A stretch of 64,000 nt of DNA from the NCBI GenBank assembly GCA_003956705.1, contig QZCP01000830.1, positions 94,696 to 158,695 on the forward strand, read 5' to 3'. How positions within the stretch are numbered: the stretch's first letter is position 1; each line of letters begins with the position of its first letter. This document shows, piece after piece, positions 52,721-63,954 of the stretch. The DNA comes from Brevipalpus yothersi. Taxonomy: Eukaryota; Arthropoda; Arachnida; Trombidiformes; Tenuipalpidae. A program made the position numbers and the translations under genes. The notes beneath the pieces were generated by a model that saw only the letters and a list, made by a program, of their open reading frames with translations, was not told where the DNA came from and made no database searches.

Positions 52721-54783
52721 GAAAAAAAAGGGAAAGTAGTAATGATAATAATAATAATATTAATAAACAAACACACTCAATGGAAACAACAGCCGATAGC
52801 GATTGACCAGATGCAGTATGTTGATATGATTTGACAACAAAATATGATAATCAACAACAAACCAATACACACACTATCTTTTCCTTCTCTCAAATTATCT
52901 TGATTTGTGATGCAAACACAGACAAAGACACTTACACACACACTTTTACGCAATCAATAAGGTGAAGATAAAGCAATATCAAAGACTGTCACCAATAAAA
53001 CAAAAGACTGTTTTTTAATTACTTCCTCACAACAAACACACACAATGTTGATCAATCTTGATGATGATCAAAGTTTCTCACATAGCAAAACCTCATCTTC
53101 TAACAGATGGCATTGCTAAACTTGGTCTAAAAATTTTTTTTCGATGAAAAAGAAAGTTTTTTTCACTTTCGTTAGAACTTTCAATTTTGAGAATCTTAAA
53201 TCCTGAGAAAAATCCTGGAAAAACCGGCCACTTATCTTCGGCTCTGGGTGAATATATTTCGACGGGGATCGATCAGCGAAATTCAGTGATAATATTATCT
53301 GTTTCGAAATTTGACCTTCAGAAACAGGTCATAGCCGTTAACTTTGACTTGGAGAGAAGAATTTTTTCTTTCTCTGTGTATTTAATTATATTTCTCTCAG
53401 GACGATCATCATTTTCGGAAACGATGGACATTTGCCGGAAAACCTGTATTACAGGGAAAGGAAATTTTGAACACTAAATACATTCTCTCTTTCTCATCTT
53501 CAATCTTCAGACTGATGGTGTGATAAAAGCCAGAGGCAGACAGTTAAAAGAAAAAAAAAGTGATTAACTTATAGTTTTAGTTGTATAAGTTGTATGTAAG
53601 CTTTGAACAAGGTCATCGTTCTGCTCACACATGATATTATATGGTGAAAAGGGCTCCAATCCTTGCGGCCCATGACTACCTGGTAAAACTTGCCAGCCAG
53701 TGGTGATATTTATAAATATATTTTATCTGTTATATCAGTTAAAGATACAGTTTAGTGACGATGATCGTAGAAACTTACTAAATTAGTCTACTCAATTTTT
53801 TTCTTGCTCAACTCTTCCAGGGTTAGTATTAAAGTGGAAATGAAAATTTTTCATCATCAAATTAACTTTTCTCATCATATGTAATTGAAGCTTTCATATA
53901 TTTTCCTCTTCCTCCTCATTTATTCTTATATATTTATATATGTGTGTATGTTCAAAGCCTTGAATGATCTCAACTGGCATAATCATATCAAGTGTTTCCA
54001 GAGAATCATAACGTTCAAGATTTGTGTGCAATTGGTTTTCGAAAGAAATAAGTGAAAAAAAACTAATCATCGTTCAATTGAAACCATAATGATTCAAGGT
54101 AGACTGATCGTTGTCTCAGATGATATGGAAAAATTTTTTTAATACATACACACACACACTCAAAAGATACAATTTACAGTTTACATCTTGTCAAGGTAAG
54201 ATGCAATATGAAAGTCTATTTTCCGATCAAATGAATGGAATGAACGAAATTTTTGTCTACTACTATTCAGGTACACACACACAACTCACTTTATCAATGT
54301 CCTTGATTTTCATTTTTTCAGTTATTCGAGAGTGGTATATGAGTAAATGAAGAGAAAGTTTCTTCCTCTTTTTTCGATTCATTTTTCAATCATATTTACC
54401 ACACACGAGTATACTCACACACGTACCACATACACATCACATACACACCACACCACACATCAAACAAAGAAACTATAGTAATTTGGATAATTTTGGATTA
54501 ATCTAACGCTTCAGATTATAGAGCTCTGATCTTTGATCCTGATCGATGCCTTTCTCATTGTTTCTATGTGAGTCTGATAATTTCAACTATGGTTTTGAGT
54601 GGCTTTTGACATTCATCGTTTAATGACAAGCTCTGTGTGTACTGTTATGTTTGAATGTGTATACATGTGTGACTGTGTGTATGATAACTTGAAAAGTATA
54701 TACAAAAGGGAAAGTTGATTTGATTTGGATTGCGGAAAAAAAATTAAGTATACCCACTTGTAACGATCTCATCTCTGCCCATC
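52638..54783. other. Intergenic upstream of CapZ alpha and first CRAL-TRIO gene
   Basis: Divergent promoter region of 2.1 kb. Contains the AGT tract, AATA runs at 52743-52767, ACACAC patches at 54148-54160 and 54415-54460. No exon recognised. Confidence 0.45.
52668..52720 (+). repeat. (AGT)n trinucleotide repeat
   Basis: About 17 uninterrupted AGT/TAG units, 31 bp upstream of the CapZ alpha start codon (minus strand reads ACT repeats). Confidence 0.95.
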
Positions 54784-55617
54784 ATGACATCTCAAACGAA
54801 AGATTCTCAATCGTTTTCCGATTTATCTGAACTTTCTATTGTTCATAATGGTCATCTTAAAATGCTCAAGCATGTCATACAATCGGATTCATCACTCAAT
54901 TCTTATCGATTTCCGGATTCATTTTTGTTAACTTTTATACTGTGTAAAGAAGGTAATGTTGATAAAGCTCATCGACGCTTACGATCATATGTGAAAAAAG
55001 TGCGTGAAAATTCTAATCTATTTAGTAAAAATATTGATCCAAAGCTATCTGCTTTCGAAAGTCGATTCTTACAAGTCCTACAAGAACCAACCATCAGTGG
55101 TAAAGCGATATTCTTATTCAAAGTTGGCTTCTGGAATCCAAAAGAGACATCAGTTGATGAATGTATTCTCACATTGGCTTATTTACAAGCTGCCCTAGTT
55201 CGTAGCCAAATACAAGGAGCTCATTTGATTATAGATGCATCAGATTTATGCTTTTATCATTTCTATTCTGTTGGACCCAAAAAATTGCGTGTAGTTGCCG
55301 AAATAGTGACCAATATGTTACCATTGAGAATCGAAAAGATTCATTTGGTCAATGTTAATCGCGTTCTGATACTTGCTTTCCGAGCGATTCAACCGTTTTT
55401 GGGCAAAAAAATACGTTCTCGAGTCGCTTTCCATGGTAATAATCTGGTAGATGATCTATCTGAATGTTGTTCACCAGCAGCTGTTGCTTTAAGCTACAAT
55501 GATCCACCTGATACATGCATGATGTCAATACAAGAGTTAATGGAACTATCGGCACATGGTCGTGATATGTTGATCAAAGTATGGCAACAGATTGTGAAAA
55601 AAAATTCTCTACATTAA
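54784..55617 (+). CDS. CRAL-TRIO lipid-transfer protein 1 (TTPA-like, divergent)
   Basis: Soluble SEC14-fold protein of the alpha-tocopherol transfer/clavesin group, expected to move a hydrophobic ligand between membranes; the ligand is unknown. Intronless, 277 residues. CRAL-TRIO N-terminal helices about 20-75 (SFLLTFILCKEGNVDKAHRR); lipid-binding domain about 100-255 with GAHLIIDASDLCF, VTNMLPLRIEKIHLVNVNRV and FRAIQPFLGKKIRSRVAFHG. It is the most diverged of the four copies here: the K-V-GFW stretch replaces RPGRW, and the usual CCP..LP..LGG end is ECCSPAAVALSYNDPPD, so the LGG loop is lost. The frame is open and intact, so it may have a changed ligand or membrane target, or be relaxing. 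Confidence 0.85.
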   Translation: MTSQTKDSQSFSDLSELSIVHNGHLKMLKHVIQSDSSLNSYRFPDSFLLTFILCKEGNVDKAHRRLRSYVKKVRENSNLFSKNIDPKLSAFESRFLQVLQEPTISGKAIFLFKVGFWNPKETSVDECILTLAYLQAALVRSQIQGAHLIIDASDLCFYHFYSVGPKKLRVVAEIVTNMLPLRIEKIHLVNVNRVLILAFRAIQPFLGKKIRSRVAFHGNNLVDDLSECCSPAAVALSYNDPPDTCMMSIQELMELSAHGRDMLIKVWQQIVKKNSLH

Positions 55618-56384
55618 TCTAGTCAATATTACTAGTGTTGATGATAATAATTCAGCAACCCTTTTCTTACTACTACTCACTTTTATATGTAGATGAATTT
55701 TTCGTCTGAAAATAATTTTGAATAATTTTTATCTTTCTTTCTCTCTTCCTCTACTTTTGATACTCACCTGTGTTACGCACAAACAAACAAAAAATGAATC
55801 GAAAATCAAGTAAAATTGTACAGAAAAACTCGATAAATTTGATGATTTTATCACTTTTTCCTCAAAAAAAACGGAATCACTTGATTCATCTGATGCTGAA
55901 ATATTATCGCGACTAAAAGTCCTCGAGAGAATATTTTCTCATCAACACCATCAAGTAATACTGGCTACTTATTTATTCTCCTCTGAACATTCGATATTTT
56001 TTTCTCTCTCTCTTTCTCTCTTTCATCTTGTTTACCACTTTTATCCTAATTATCATTATTATTATTATTGTTGTTGTTGTGTTTACCAAATCGAGTAACA
56101 ACTCAAGGATCCTGGTTTATCCACCGATCATTCCCATCACGTTATATCTTCTATGCTATCCTATTTTATGCTCACACAATTTATCAGCATATCTAATTCT
56201 TCATACAATTTAAGGAATATGTCTGCTATTCAATTAAGCAATGATGATGACTTGATGATCAGTTAATCCTTGGTTTTCCGGCTGATCAGCTTCAAGCGAT
56301 TCTTTTCTCTCTCTCATTTTGTCACCGGCTTTCAAGTTAATATTAACAATCTGATGTCATAGACATTCAGTGTGATACCTGATT

Positions 56385-56450
<66 letters not shown>

Positions 56451-56605
56451 TCTTTTCGCCGAGACACACATCAAAAAATAATCACTTCTCATGTTTTATT
56501 TAGTATTTTGAACACCATCAGAACTGTTCAAATTTGACTAAACGTTCATCTTGGATAACAGTACAGTGAAGAATAACTTTTAACTTTCATAAGTTATCCC
56601 AAGTT
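55618..56605. other. Intergenic between CRAL-TRIO genes 1 and 2
   Basis: Contains the TC tract 56389-56447 and AT-rich DNA; no gene seen. Confidence 0.45.
56389..56447 (+). repeat. (TC)n microsatellite
   Basis: About 59 bp of TC dinucleotides, 160 bp upstream of CRAL-TRIO gene 2. Confidence 0.95.
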
Positions 56606-57433
56606 ATGCCAGCATTGGAAGAATGTTTCACTCTTGATAATAATACTGACAAACCTTTGATTGATGATTACACTTGTTTAAATAAATTGTGTCTACTTAT
56701 TCGTGATGATCCAATTTTACATTGTTATAATTTTACTGATAAATTTTTACTGATATTCCTGCGGCATAGAAAATTTGATATACTCAGAGCCCATCAACAG
56801 TTGCGATGTTATATCAAAAAAGTGATCACAAAACCCGAAATTTTTTGTCTCAATATTGATTTCATTAAGGTCATTCAAAGTGGAGTGGTCCAATTTTTGG
56901 AAGAGACCAGTAATGATGGTAGTGCCATTGTCCTATGTCGACCTGGCCGATGGAAACCCGAGCAAACATCTCTCATCGATCTTATTCGATTCAGTATAAT
57001 GTATATATCGATAAGATTGGAAAGTGAAGAATGTAATGGTCACATTATCGTTGATGCTTCCGATCTATCTCTCAATCAAATATTATCATTTGGAATTTCG
57101 GGTGCAAAAATGATTATCGATATATTCATATCAACACTTCCTGTAAAAGTGAAAAAAATTCATATAATACGAGGTAATCGTCTGATGTCTATGGGAATTA
57201 AGTTGTTTTGGCCTTTTATATCCGAAAAATTAAAGAAAAGAATCATCAATCATGAAGATAGATTGGAAGAAGTTTTCGAATGTTGTCCTCCTTCTGTATT
57301 GCCAATGTGGGTTGGAGGTGATGTTGAAAGTGATCGTTGTGACCAAAAGTGTATCCAAACGATCATGAATGGATCCAAAATGTTCAAAGAAGTTTGGAAT
57401 CAAGTTCAAAAGTCACAATCAAAGCTTCGATAG
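56606..57433 (+). CDS. CRAL-TRIO lipid-transfer protein 2 (TTPA-like)
   Basis: Intronless, 275 residues. N-terminal helical part: NFTDKFLLIFLRHRKFDILR, QQLRCYIKKV. Ligand domain: SNDGSAIVLCRPGRWKPEQT, GHIIVDASDLSLNQILSFGI, STLPVKVKKIHIIRGNRL, WPFISEKLKKRIINHEDRL, and FECCPPSVLPMWVGG. It keeps the LP..xGG loop in the form LPMWVGG and a basic surface (KKIHIIRGNR, SEKLKKRI) like the phosphoinositide-binding patch of TTPA. Same strand as gene 1, 988 bp downstream. Confidence 0.88.
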   Translation: MPALEECFTLDNNTDKPLIDDYTCLNKLCLLIRDDPILHCYNFTDKFLLIFLRHRKFDILRAHQQLRCYIKKVITKPEIFCLNIDFIKVIQSGVVQFLEETSNDGSAIVLCRPGRWKPEQTSLIDLIRFSIMYISIRLESEECNGHIIVDASDLSLNQILSFGISGAKMIIDIFISTLPVKVKKIHIIRGNRLMSMGIKLFWPFISEKLKKRIINHEDRLEEVFECCPPSVLPMWVGGDVESDRCDQKCIQTIMNGSKMFKEVWNQVQKSQSKLR

Positions 57434-59523
57434 ATTCATGGATTGATACCATGAAACTAGAAAATCATTTTCAATCGACTAACACTCATCATCTCATTCA
57501 TTTATTAACTTTTTGCATTTTTTGAACATTCTGGATATTAACATCTGTATGTTAATATTATCTGATGTCAATTTCAAAATTCTTCCATAATGTAACATGG
57601 AATAATTGTGACTGAACACAGCAGGAGATTGAAGCATAATAAACTCATGTAAAATTCATTTTTGAATCAACTTTCAAGGGTATCAACATCTTAGCCGAAT
57701 CAAAAGTGAATGGAATCGATAGTCAAAAGCTGCGAATTTATCATGTTCGAGCTCTTAGAACTTTCTAGCGATAATTTGAAGCTTTTGATTCTCTTTTTTC
57801 AAACATTTACTCACATTGTTAACATCACATTATAACAATCTGATTGCTGAAAATTTTTGAGGTAAAAAATGACCTACTCAATAAGGAATAGCAAAATTTT
57901 CCTAATCTTTCTCATCTATTAGATATTGATTTGCAACATCTCTAAACAAGTAACTTCGACACGTTTTGATCAAGGCAAAGCAAGACATTCCGAAGGTTGT
58001 TGTTGTTGCTTTCTATGAGCAGCTTAACTGCTCTTTGATTGTTTTCTGAGATTGGAATCTTTATTCATGAGTAATGAGTCTCCATATGATCAGCATTATG
58101 TTGAGCTTAATGATCCTTGCTTCGTAAGCGAGATCCAGAGACACTTGAATTATCAGATTGAATTACAGCATGTTTATAAGTCTAGGGATATATTCAGACA
58201 TCTCAATGACCACCAACTGCATAGTTCTGATTATCAGATTGTGATATTATCGAGAGTAAATATTATTGGAAGTTTTTGTCTACGAAAGTAGTAATTTAGA
58301 AACGCAAGGGCTTACTAATCTCGATTGATTTCTCTCTCTCTGATGTGTTTAATATTGTTGACTTGAAGAGGAATAATGAGGTGAAGAAAATTGATGTTGC
58401 TAGGACAATAGTGAAAAAATTGGGACATCTTTTCGATTGTGAAACACTATTTTCAAACAATTTCGAAACTTATAATGATCAGTAGAAGAATAACAATAGC
58501 CCAATTTCATAGCTGATGACTTTAGTTGATAGCTAATAATAGCAACTATGAAAACATATTTCACCACAACATCTAGCTTCATCAATCAGTTCTACCATGG
58601 ACTAAACAGTTAAAATCAATTTTTTTCGTTCATCAGTACTACACTACAGGGGAATCATATCAGTGGTATGAGGAGATGGATCATTTTCACCGATCCTCAT
58701 ATTTTTTGAACAAAAGAGTCGAAAGAATTGTCATGATAAACAACTTCTTTCCAACACATGGAAGCGCCAAAATTTTCCAACTCTCCAGGATATTTTTGAT
58801 CTATCAATGCTGTTTTTGCATACCTTCAATTAATGACGAAAACTCATATGAGTTATCACTTGCTGGAAGCTTAGCCAAAATCTTGTGTGTTGATATCTGC
58901 TAGATGCTGACGATGTAAGCTTACAAGCTTACAAGGGAAACAAGAATAATGATAAGTTCCACATTTTATCACCATTCATATTAGCACTTTTTTCGATGTT
59001 GAGCCATCAAATAATTGCTTTCATGACTAGACTAATTTACACAAAAGAAAACTTACAGAGAGAGCGAGAGACTATCCAAAAATTTATTCAACGTTTTTTG
59101 GTTCCTAGAATATTTTTATTAGACCTTCTGAAAATTCTAGATTCTAGATTCTTGATTCTGGTTCATGATGGAACTCGTTTGACCTGTTTATCGAGATTTT
59201 TCTTAGCATTCTTTGAACATAGAAACAAAATACTAACAATTTATATTTACACGCGAAGAAACTGTGATCATTATTGCCATTAAGTGCTATTTCAGTTTAG
59301 GCCATGACGAATTGATGATTTTTCCTTTCCTTACTTGAACAGCCACCACTACCTGAAAAGCCATAAAAAAGTAGCCAATAGTGAGTAATGGAAAGGAAAA
59401 AAAGCTTAAGATTCCTTTAATCTTGAAATTTTCAGGATGTTGACAAAAAAAAATGTTTTTGTAAATAAAAATATAAGAAAAAAATTCACACACATAGAAC
59501 CATGAGTATTGTGAAGCTGAGTA
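57434..59523. other. Intergenic between converging CRAL-TRIO genes 2 and 3
   Basis: 2.1 kb of AT-rich DNA between the 3' ends of genes on opposite strands. Short open frames (58052-58291, 58996-59283) have no domain and are judged noise. Confidence 0.45.
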
Positions 59524-60324
59524 TCAATTATTATTTTCAGTGAGAATTTTACTTTCCGCTGCAATCAATTGTTTCCAATCATTGATCACAGATTCTTTGT
59601 TTTTCTTGATGGTTGCCAAAAATTCATCCAAACTGATTTGTTCATGCGTTCCACCCAAAAAGCTTGGTAACGATGAAGCTGGACAACATTGATACAGTTC
59701 ATCCATATCATCACCATGAATGATTATTCGTTCTCTCAATTTCTTGGGCATAAACGGCCAATAGAGTCCTAATCCAATTTTTATCAATCGATTTGCATGC
59801 ACCAAATGAATTTTAATTATTCGTGTTGGCATAACTTTGGTCATCAATTCCATTTGTAATCGAGCCGTTCTGATACCAAAAGCAATAAGATGGGACATGG
59901 TCAAATTTCTTGAATCACATACCACATGGACACAATGTTTGCTAGGATCTTGGTAGCATGCATAAAACAAAGTAAGCGCTCTCATGCCTTCCAAAGGTGT
60001 AGCTTGCGATATGATCCATTGTCCAGGTCGATATATTAGTAGGCAACTTCCATCATTTGATGTGCCAGTTGTGGGAACCAATACATTGGAATTGTAACCA
60101 TTTGCCAGATCAGCATTCCAATCGAAAAGTTCAGGATATTGGTAAAGTTTCCTGGAAAATGTACACATACGCTCGTAAGCTTTGTTAGCATTGTTACTTT
60201 TGCATCGTAAAAATTCTAGTAGAAAATTATCACTCAAATTTAATGATACAAATTTTTGATCTTTTTTCAACAATTCACGAAATTCCATCAAAGCAGATCG
60301 TTCAATATCACTGGCATCAGCCAT
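59524..60324 (-). CDS. CRAL-TRIO lipid-transfer protein 3 (TTPA-like)
   Basis: Intronless, 266 residues. NLSDNFLLEFLRCKSNNANK begins the N-terminal fold; NDGSCLLIYRPGQWI, HVVCDSRNLTMSHLIAFGI, KVMPTRIIKIHLVHANRLI, YWPFMPKKLRERIIIHGDD, MDELYQCCPASSLPSFLGG form the ligand domain. The HGDDMDEL stretch and LP..LGG loop are closest to typical CRAL-TRIO proteins among the four copies. It is on the opposite strand to copies 1 and 2 and in the same orientation as copy 4. Confidence 0.9.
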   Translation of the reverse strand: MADASDIERSALMEFRELLKKDQKFVSLNLSDNFLLEFLRCKSNNANKAYERMCTFSRKLYQYPELFDWNADLANGYNSNVLVPTTGTSNDGSCLLIYRPGQWIISQATPLEGMRALTLFYACYQDPSKHCVHVVCDSRNLTMSHLIAFGIRTARLQMELMTKVMPTRIIKIHLVHANRLIKIGLGLYWPFMPKKLRERIIIHGDDMDELYQCCPASSLPSFLGGTHEQISLDEFLATIKKNKESVINDWKQLIAAESKILTENNN

Positions 60325-61691
60325 GGTAAGTTGAGAAAAATTTGTCAGTCACTTCACTTTCAGTTAAAATATTTGAATAATTGGTTCAGAATAGATTTTC
60401 TATTTTGGATAGAGAGAAAACGTGCTGGAATCATCACAGATCGACACTGTATCAACTATGAGCAAGATGAGAACTCTGGAGAATTCAAGTTCTTACAATT
60501 ATGAATCACATGGGAGTGCATGCGTCTTGATAGAAATGGCAGTGAACATGCCATGGATTCCATGGATAACTAAGGAGAAGCGTTTTAAAACATGTTGGTT
60601 TTTATTTCTTTTTTCGCAGCAGAAGATATTTTTTCCCGAAAAATTCCAAAACAAACTTGACATAAAAATTTTAACAATAGAAAATTTTTGCCTATTTTTT
60701 TGTCAACGAAAACTTCTTGTTGATTAATTTTTCAGATTCAAGCCAGGAATTGTTAATAAAAATTCAAATTAGTATAATAACATTTCTCTCTTTCTCTCGC
60801 TCTCTCGCTCACCACTCAAAAATCCTTGAATTGAGAGAATCGATATAAAAACACTGGATAGAAGCTTTGCTCGAGGGCTAATAAGCTATACTAATCTCTT
60901 GGTTCACTTCGTCAAAGGCTTCGTTTCGCCTGAACGCTATTTTAAGATTTTATTCACAAGGTACTTCAGATGGCAAGATTAGATTGGACTTGCTCTTCGC
61001 ACGAATCGATTTCATGATGATGGAAAATTGTTGCGATATTTCATCAATAATAGCTAAAAAATAGGCATAGAATGTAACAAAATGTATCTCATTGAGTTTT
61101 CGCGATCTTTAGTCAACTCCAGTCAACCAGTCAATGTTGATCATCAGGGCAAGACTGGAAGAGAGACAGAAGACATGAGAAAAATTTTTCACCATTCAAA
61201 TACATGTTTGCCTGATGGAAATGATCTGGAAAGATCTTGGAATTGATCAAATTCAGCTCAATAATCGAGCAATAAAAGTGATGGGAGATGAATAATATTA
61301 TCTCTCCTGTTCTTCGAGTTTCCCCTTGGAAGCTCGATTATTTCTAGGCAACAGGCTACTCTACAACATGTGCTCTCGGTGCTTTTTATCTAATTTGAAG
61401 GTGAAGTCAGCTTGAGCGTTTTGGCATGCTTGAATTTTTAGGAAGAAGTTCAAACAAAATTCTTCGGAAAACAATGTCCATCAGTTGATGAGTTTTGTTC
61501 ATACAAGTGTTAGTTATTCATGATTCTTTCGAGTGATTCAGTTGACGTTCGAAAGAAAATAACTGCAATACAAAATATTTTACAAATTTTGGATAAGAGG
61601 TATACTATGCAGTGGAAAAAAAGTTAAAAAATATCGTCATGATTGAGATTTGATGAAAAGAAGTCAGCTCATCAGAAGCTGAAAGAATTTT
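60325..61691. other. Intergenic between CRAL-TRIO genes 3 and 4
   Basis: AT-rich, a short TCTC patch at 60785-60810. No gene seen. Confidence 0.4.
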
Positions 61692-62507
61692 CTACTTCAT
61701 ACTCTGCAATTGAAGTCTCAAAGGCTTAATCAATTCATTTCCTTGAGAGATGATCTCGAGGTTCTCCTCATAAGAATATGTTTTACCTGTACCACCAAGA
61801 TCTGATGGTAAAGCTGATAATGGACAGCATTGATAGAAGCTTTCCAGATTATCAGTATAAAAAACAATACGCTGTCTAAGTTTATATGACATGAAAGGTA
61901 AGAACATTCGAACTCCAAAGTTGACCAGCCAATTACTTTTCAGTACATGAATCTTTTGAATTCGAATTGGTAAAATTCTGGTCAAAATATCTGAAGTCAC
62001 TTTTGCACCGGAGACACCAAAATTAAGCATTTTTCTCAATGCAACTTCCGAAACATCGACTACTACTTGAACACCAGCTTCATGAGCTTCCGCATAACTC
62101 GTAAGAAAAGCTACACAGTGTTGAATTGTTTTGAGCACATCAAATTGATCGAAAAAGAATCGACCTGGTCGATATATTACGATTACACTTCCATCATGAG
62201 CTCTTCCAGATGTGAAATCGAAATAGCCACTTCGTATGGTTGCTTCCAGATCGGTGTTCCAATCGAAAATATCTGGTCTTTGATGTAACTTTTTAACATA
62301 CGACTTGAGACGATCAAGAGCTTTGGTGTGATCATCTCTCTTGAATTTCAGAAAAATGAGCAAAAATTCATCAGAAAATTCCATTTGACCCAATTTTTTG
62401 TGCTGTTGAACAATTTTTCGAAATTTTTGGAGATCACTATCTTCCCGATTTTTCTTTGCTTCATCTCCATGTCTGGTGACGATTACATTGTCTTCACTCG
62501 ATGACAT
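61692..62507 (-). CDS. CRAL-TRIO lipid-transfer protein 4 (TTPA-like)
   Basis: Intronless, 271 residues. EFSDEFLLIFLKFKRDDHTK and LDRLKSYVKKLHQRPDIFDW at the N-terminus; HDGSVIVIYRPGRFFFDQFD, GVQVVVDVSEVALRKMLNFG, RILPIRIQKIHVLKSNWLV, MSYKLRQRIVFYTDNLESF, YQCCPLSALPSDLGG. Shares with copy 3 the (F)DWN-DL segment and YQCCP, and with copy 2 the FGVSGAK stretch. The start ATG gives an acidic leader (MSSSEDN). Its upstream flank runs to the window's right part. Confidence 0.9.
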   Translation of the reverse strand: MSSSEDNVIVTRHGDEAKKNREDSDLQKFRKIVQQHKKLGQMEFSDEFLLIFLKFKRDDHTKALDRLKSYVKKLHQRPDIFDWNTDLEATIRSGYFDFTSGRAHDGSVIVIYRPGRFFFDQFDVLKTIQHCVAFLTSYAEAHEAGVQVVVDVSEVALRKMLNFGVSGAKVTSDILTRILPIRIQKIHVLKSNWLVNFGVRMFLPFMSYKLRQRIVFYTDNLESFYQCCPLSALPSDLGGTGKTYSYEENLEIISQGNELIKPLRLQLQSMK

Positions 62508-63828
62508 ATTGGAAATTAATCTTGTTCATCCACACTGATAAAGTTCCAAAATTCGACCATGTACCAGGAGGCAGTTTTTGCAACAACTCAAAAAAGATTG
62601 ACGTGAGCACATAAGAAGTAAAAAAAGAGTTACTGAGTAACTGTTACTCAGTATCATTCAACTCAGAACGTTAGAATGATTAAAATGATAAGCCTGATAA
62701 CATGATAGTTAAGTACATGAGCTGCACCCTAGTGAGATATGTTCTGAGTATATATTTTTGATTAATTAACAGGTGTTTTTCTCATTTAGCATTGTGAGTT
62801 TCGGTACATCAGCACGTGTTAAATAAAGTGAGATTATCGATGGCTCAGTGGATAGTGTACATAATTTATGGAAGAATTATCATATACACATCATATTCAC
62901 AGAAATGAATTGATACATAAAGGATTATCACTTATCTATCTGAACAGAGTTCGATCCTGAAATCATTAAAACAATCGGTAAATTGGGAGGTTATCGCACT
63001 GAAAAAAATCAGCCCACGGATCTTCGTGATTAGTGGAATTTATACATCTTCAATCTTATCACTATGAAAGATGAAACCTATTCAAATTGTTTCATTAAAT
63101 AATGGAAAATTAGAACAAAAAACAATTTAGACGAAACTTTTCCAAGTAAATCGTTGATCCAAATAAATTGGAGGTGAAAAGATGAAATATTACCGGAAAA
63201 GGAAGACAATAAAGATCTTGTATTCGTTTTATGTGATTAAATAATGGCAAAGACTTTCAAATTCATTTGCCTAAACTACTCAGGACACTTCTTAATTCTG
63301 CCATTTGTCTCCAATTTCAAATCAATAAATTAATCAGAATCTCAATAAGTGATTCAAGATGTTCATTCAATGATAAGCCAATTTTTTATGCCAAAAATCA
63401 ATATTTATTCACAAATTTTAGCCATCGACAAGAATTGACGTCTCCATATTGTCCAAGGTGAAGCTGACATATGAGTCTGATATGGAAGAGACAAAATGAG
63501 TTATTTATGAATTGAGAATGGAAAAAATAGACAGAATAGACTGTGGTGGTTGGATAAGTTCCGCGTTGACATACGAGCCTAGATCAATGATCTAAAGAAA
63601 ATGAACAAAGATTCCATGATGATATAAGAAGAGTGGAATATTGTGCTAGTGAGTGATGGTGTAAGTGTATGAAGAAAAGGAAAAGACGAATTATCAAGAG
63701 GAAAAAACGGCAGATTTCAAGAATCAACAATGGAATCACTGATATTTTCATAAAACGAAATAGATATCTATCATCGTTACAACAGAGGAATTGATTTAGA
63801 TGGTAGTAGTAATTGTGGAGCTTCTAAC
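62508..63828. other. Intergenic, nothing recognised
   Basis: AT-rich flank between CRAL-TRIO gene 4 and the putative right-edge exon. Confidence 0.4.
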
Positions 63829-63912
63829 ATGAGCTTCAATTTATATCAATCTGATGGAGAAAGACGAAAGAATGGAAGGAAGAAGAAGAAGGAGAATCTA
63901 GATGATAGCATG
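63829..63912 (+). CDS. Possible first coding exon of a gene leaving the window
   Basis: An ATG at 63829 opens 28 codons, MSFNLYQSDGERRKNGRKKK and further, ending exactly at a strong donor (ATG|GTAAGTG) in phase 0. The frame is also open upstream to 63754. The peptide is basic and could be a nuclear-protein leader, but no family is recognised and no second exon is visible before the TC repeat at the edge. Confidence 0.35.
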
Positions 63913-63953
63913 GTAAGTGAATAGATCTTTCAACATATATACTTACTGTGATC

Positions 63954-63954
<1 letters not shown>

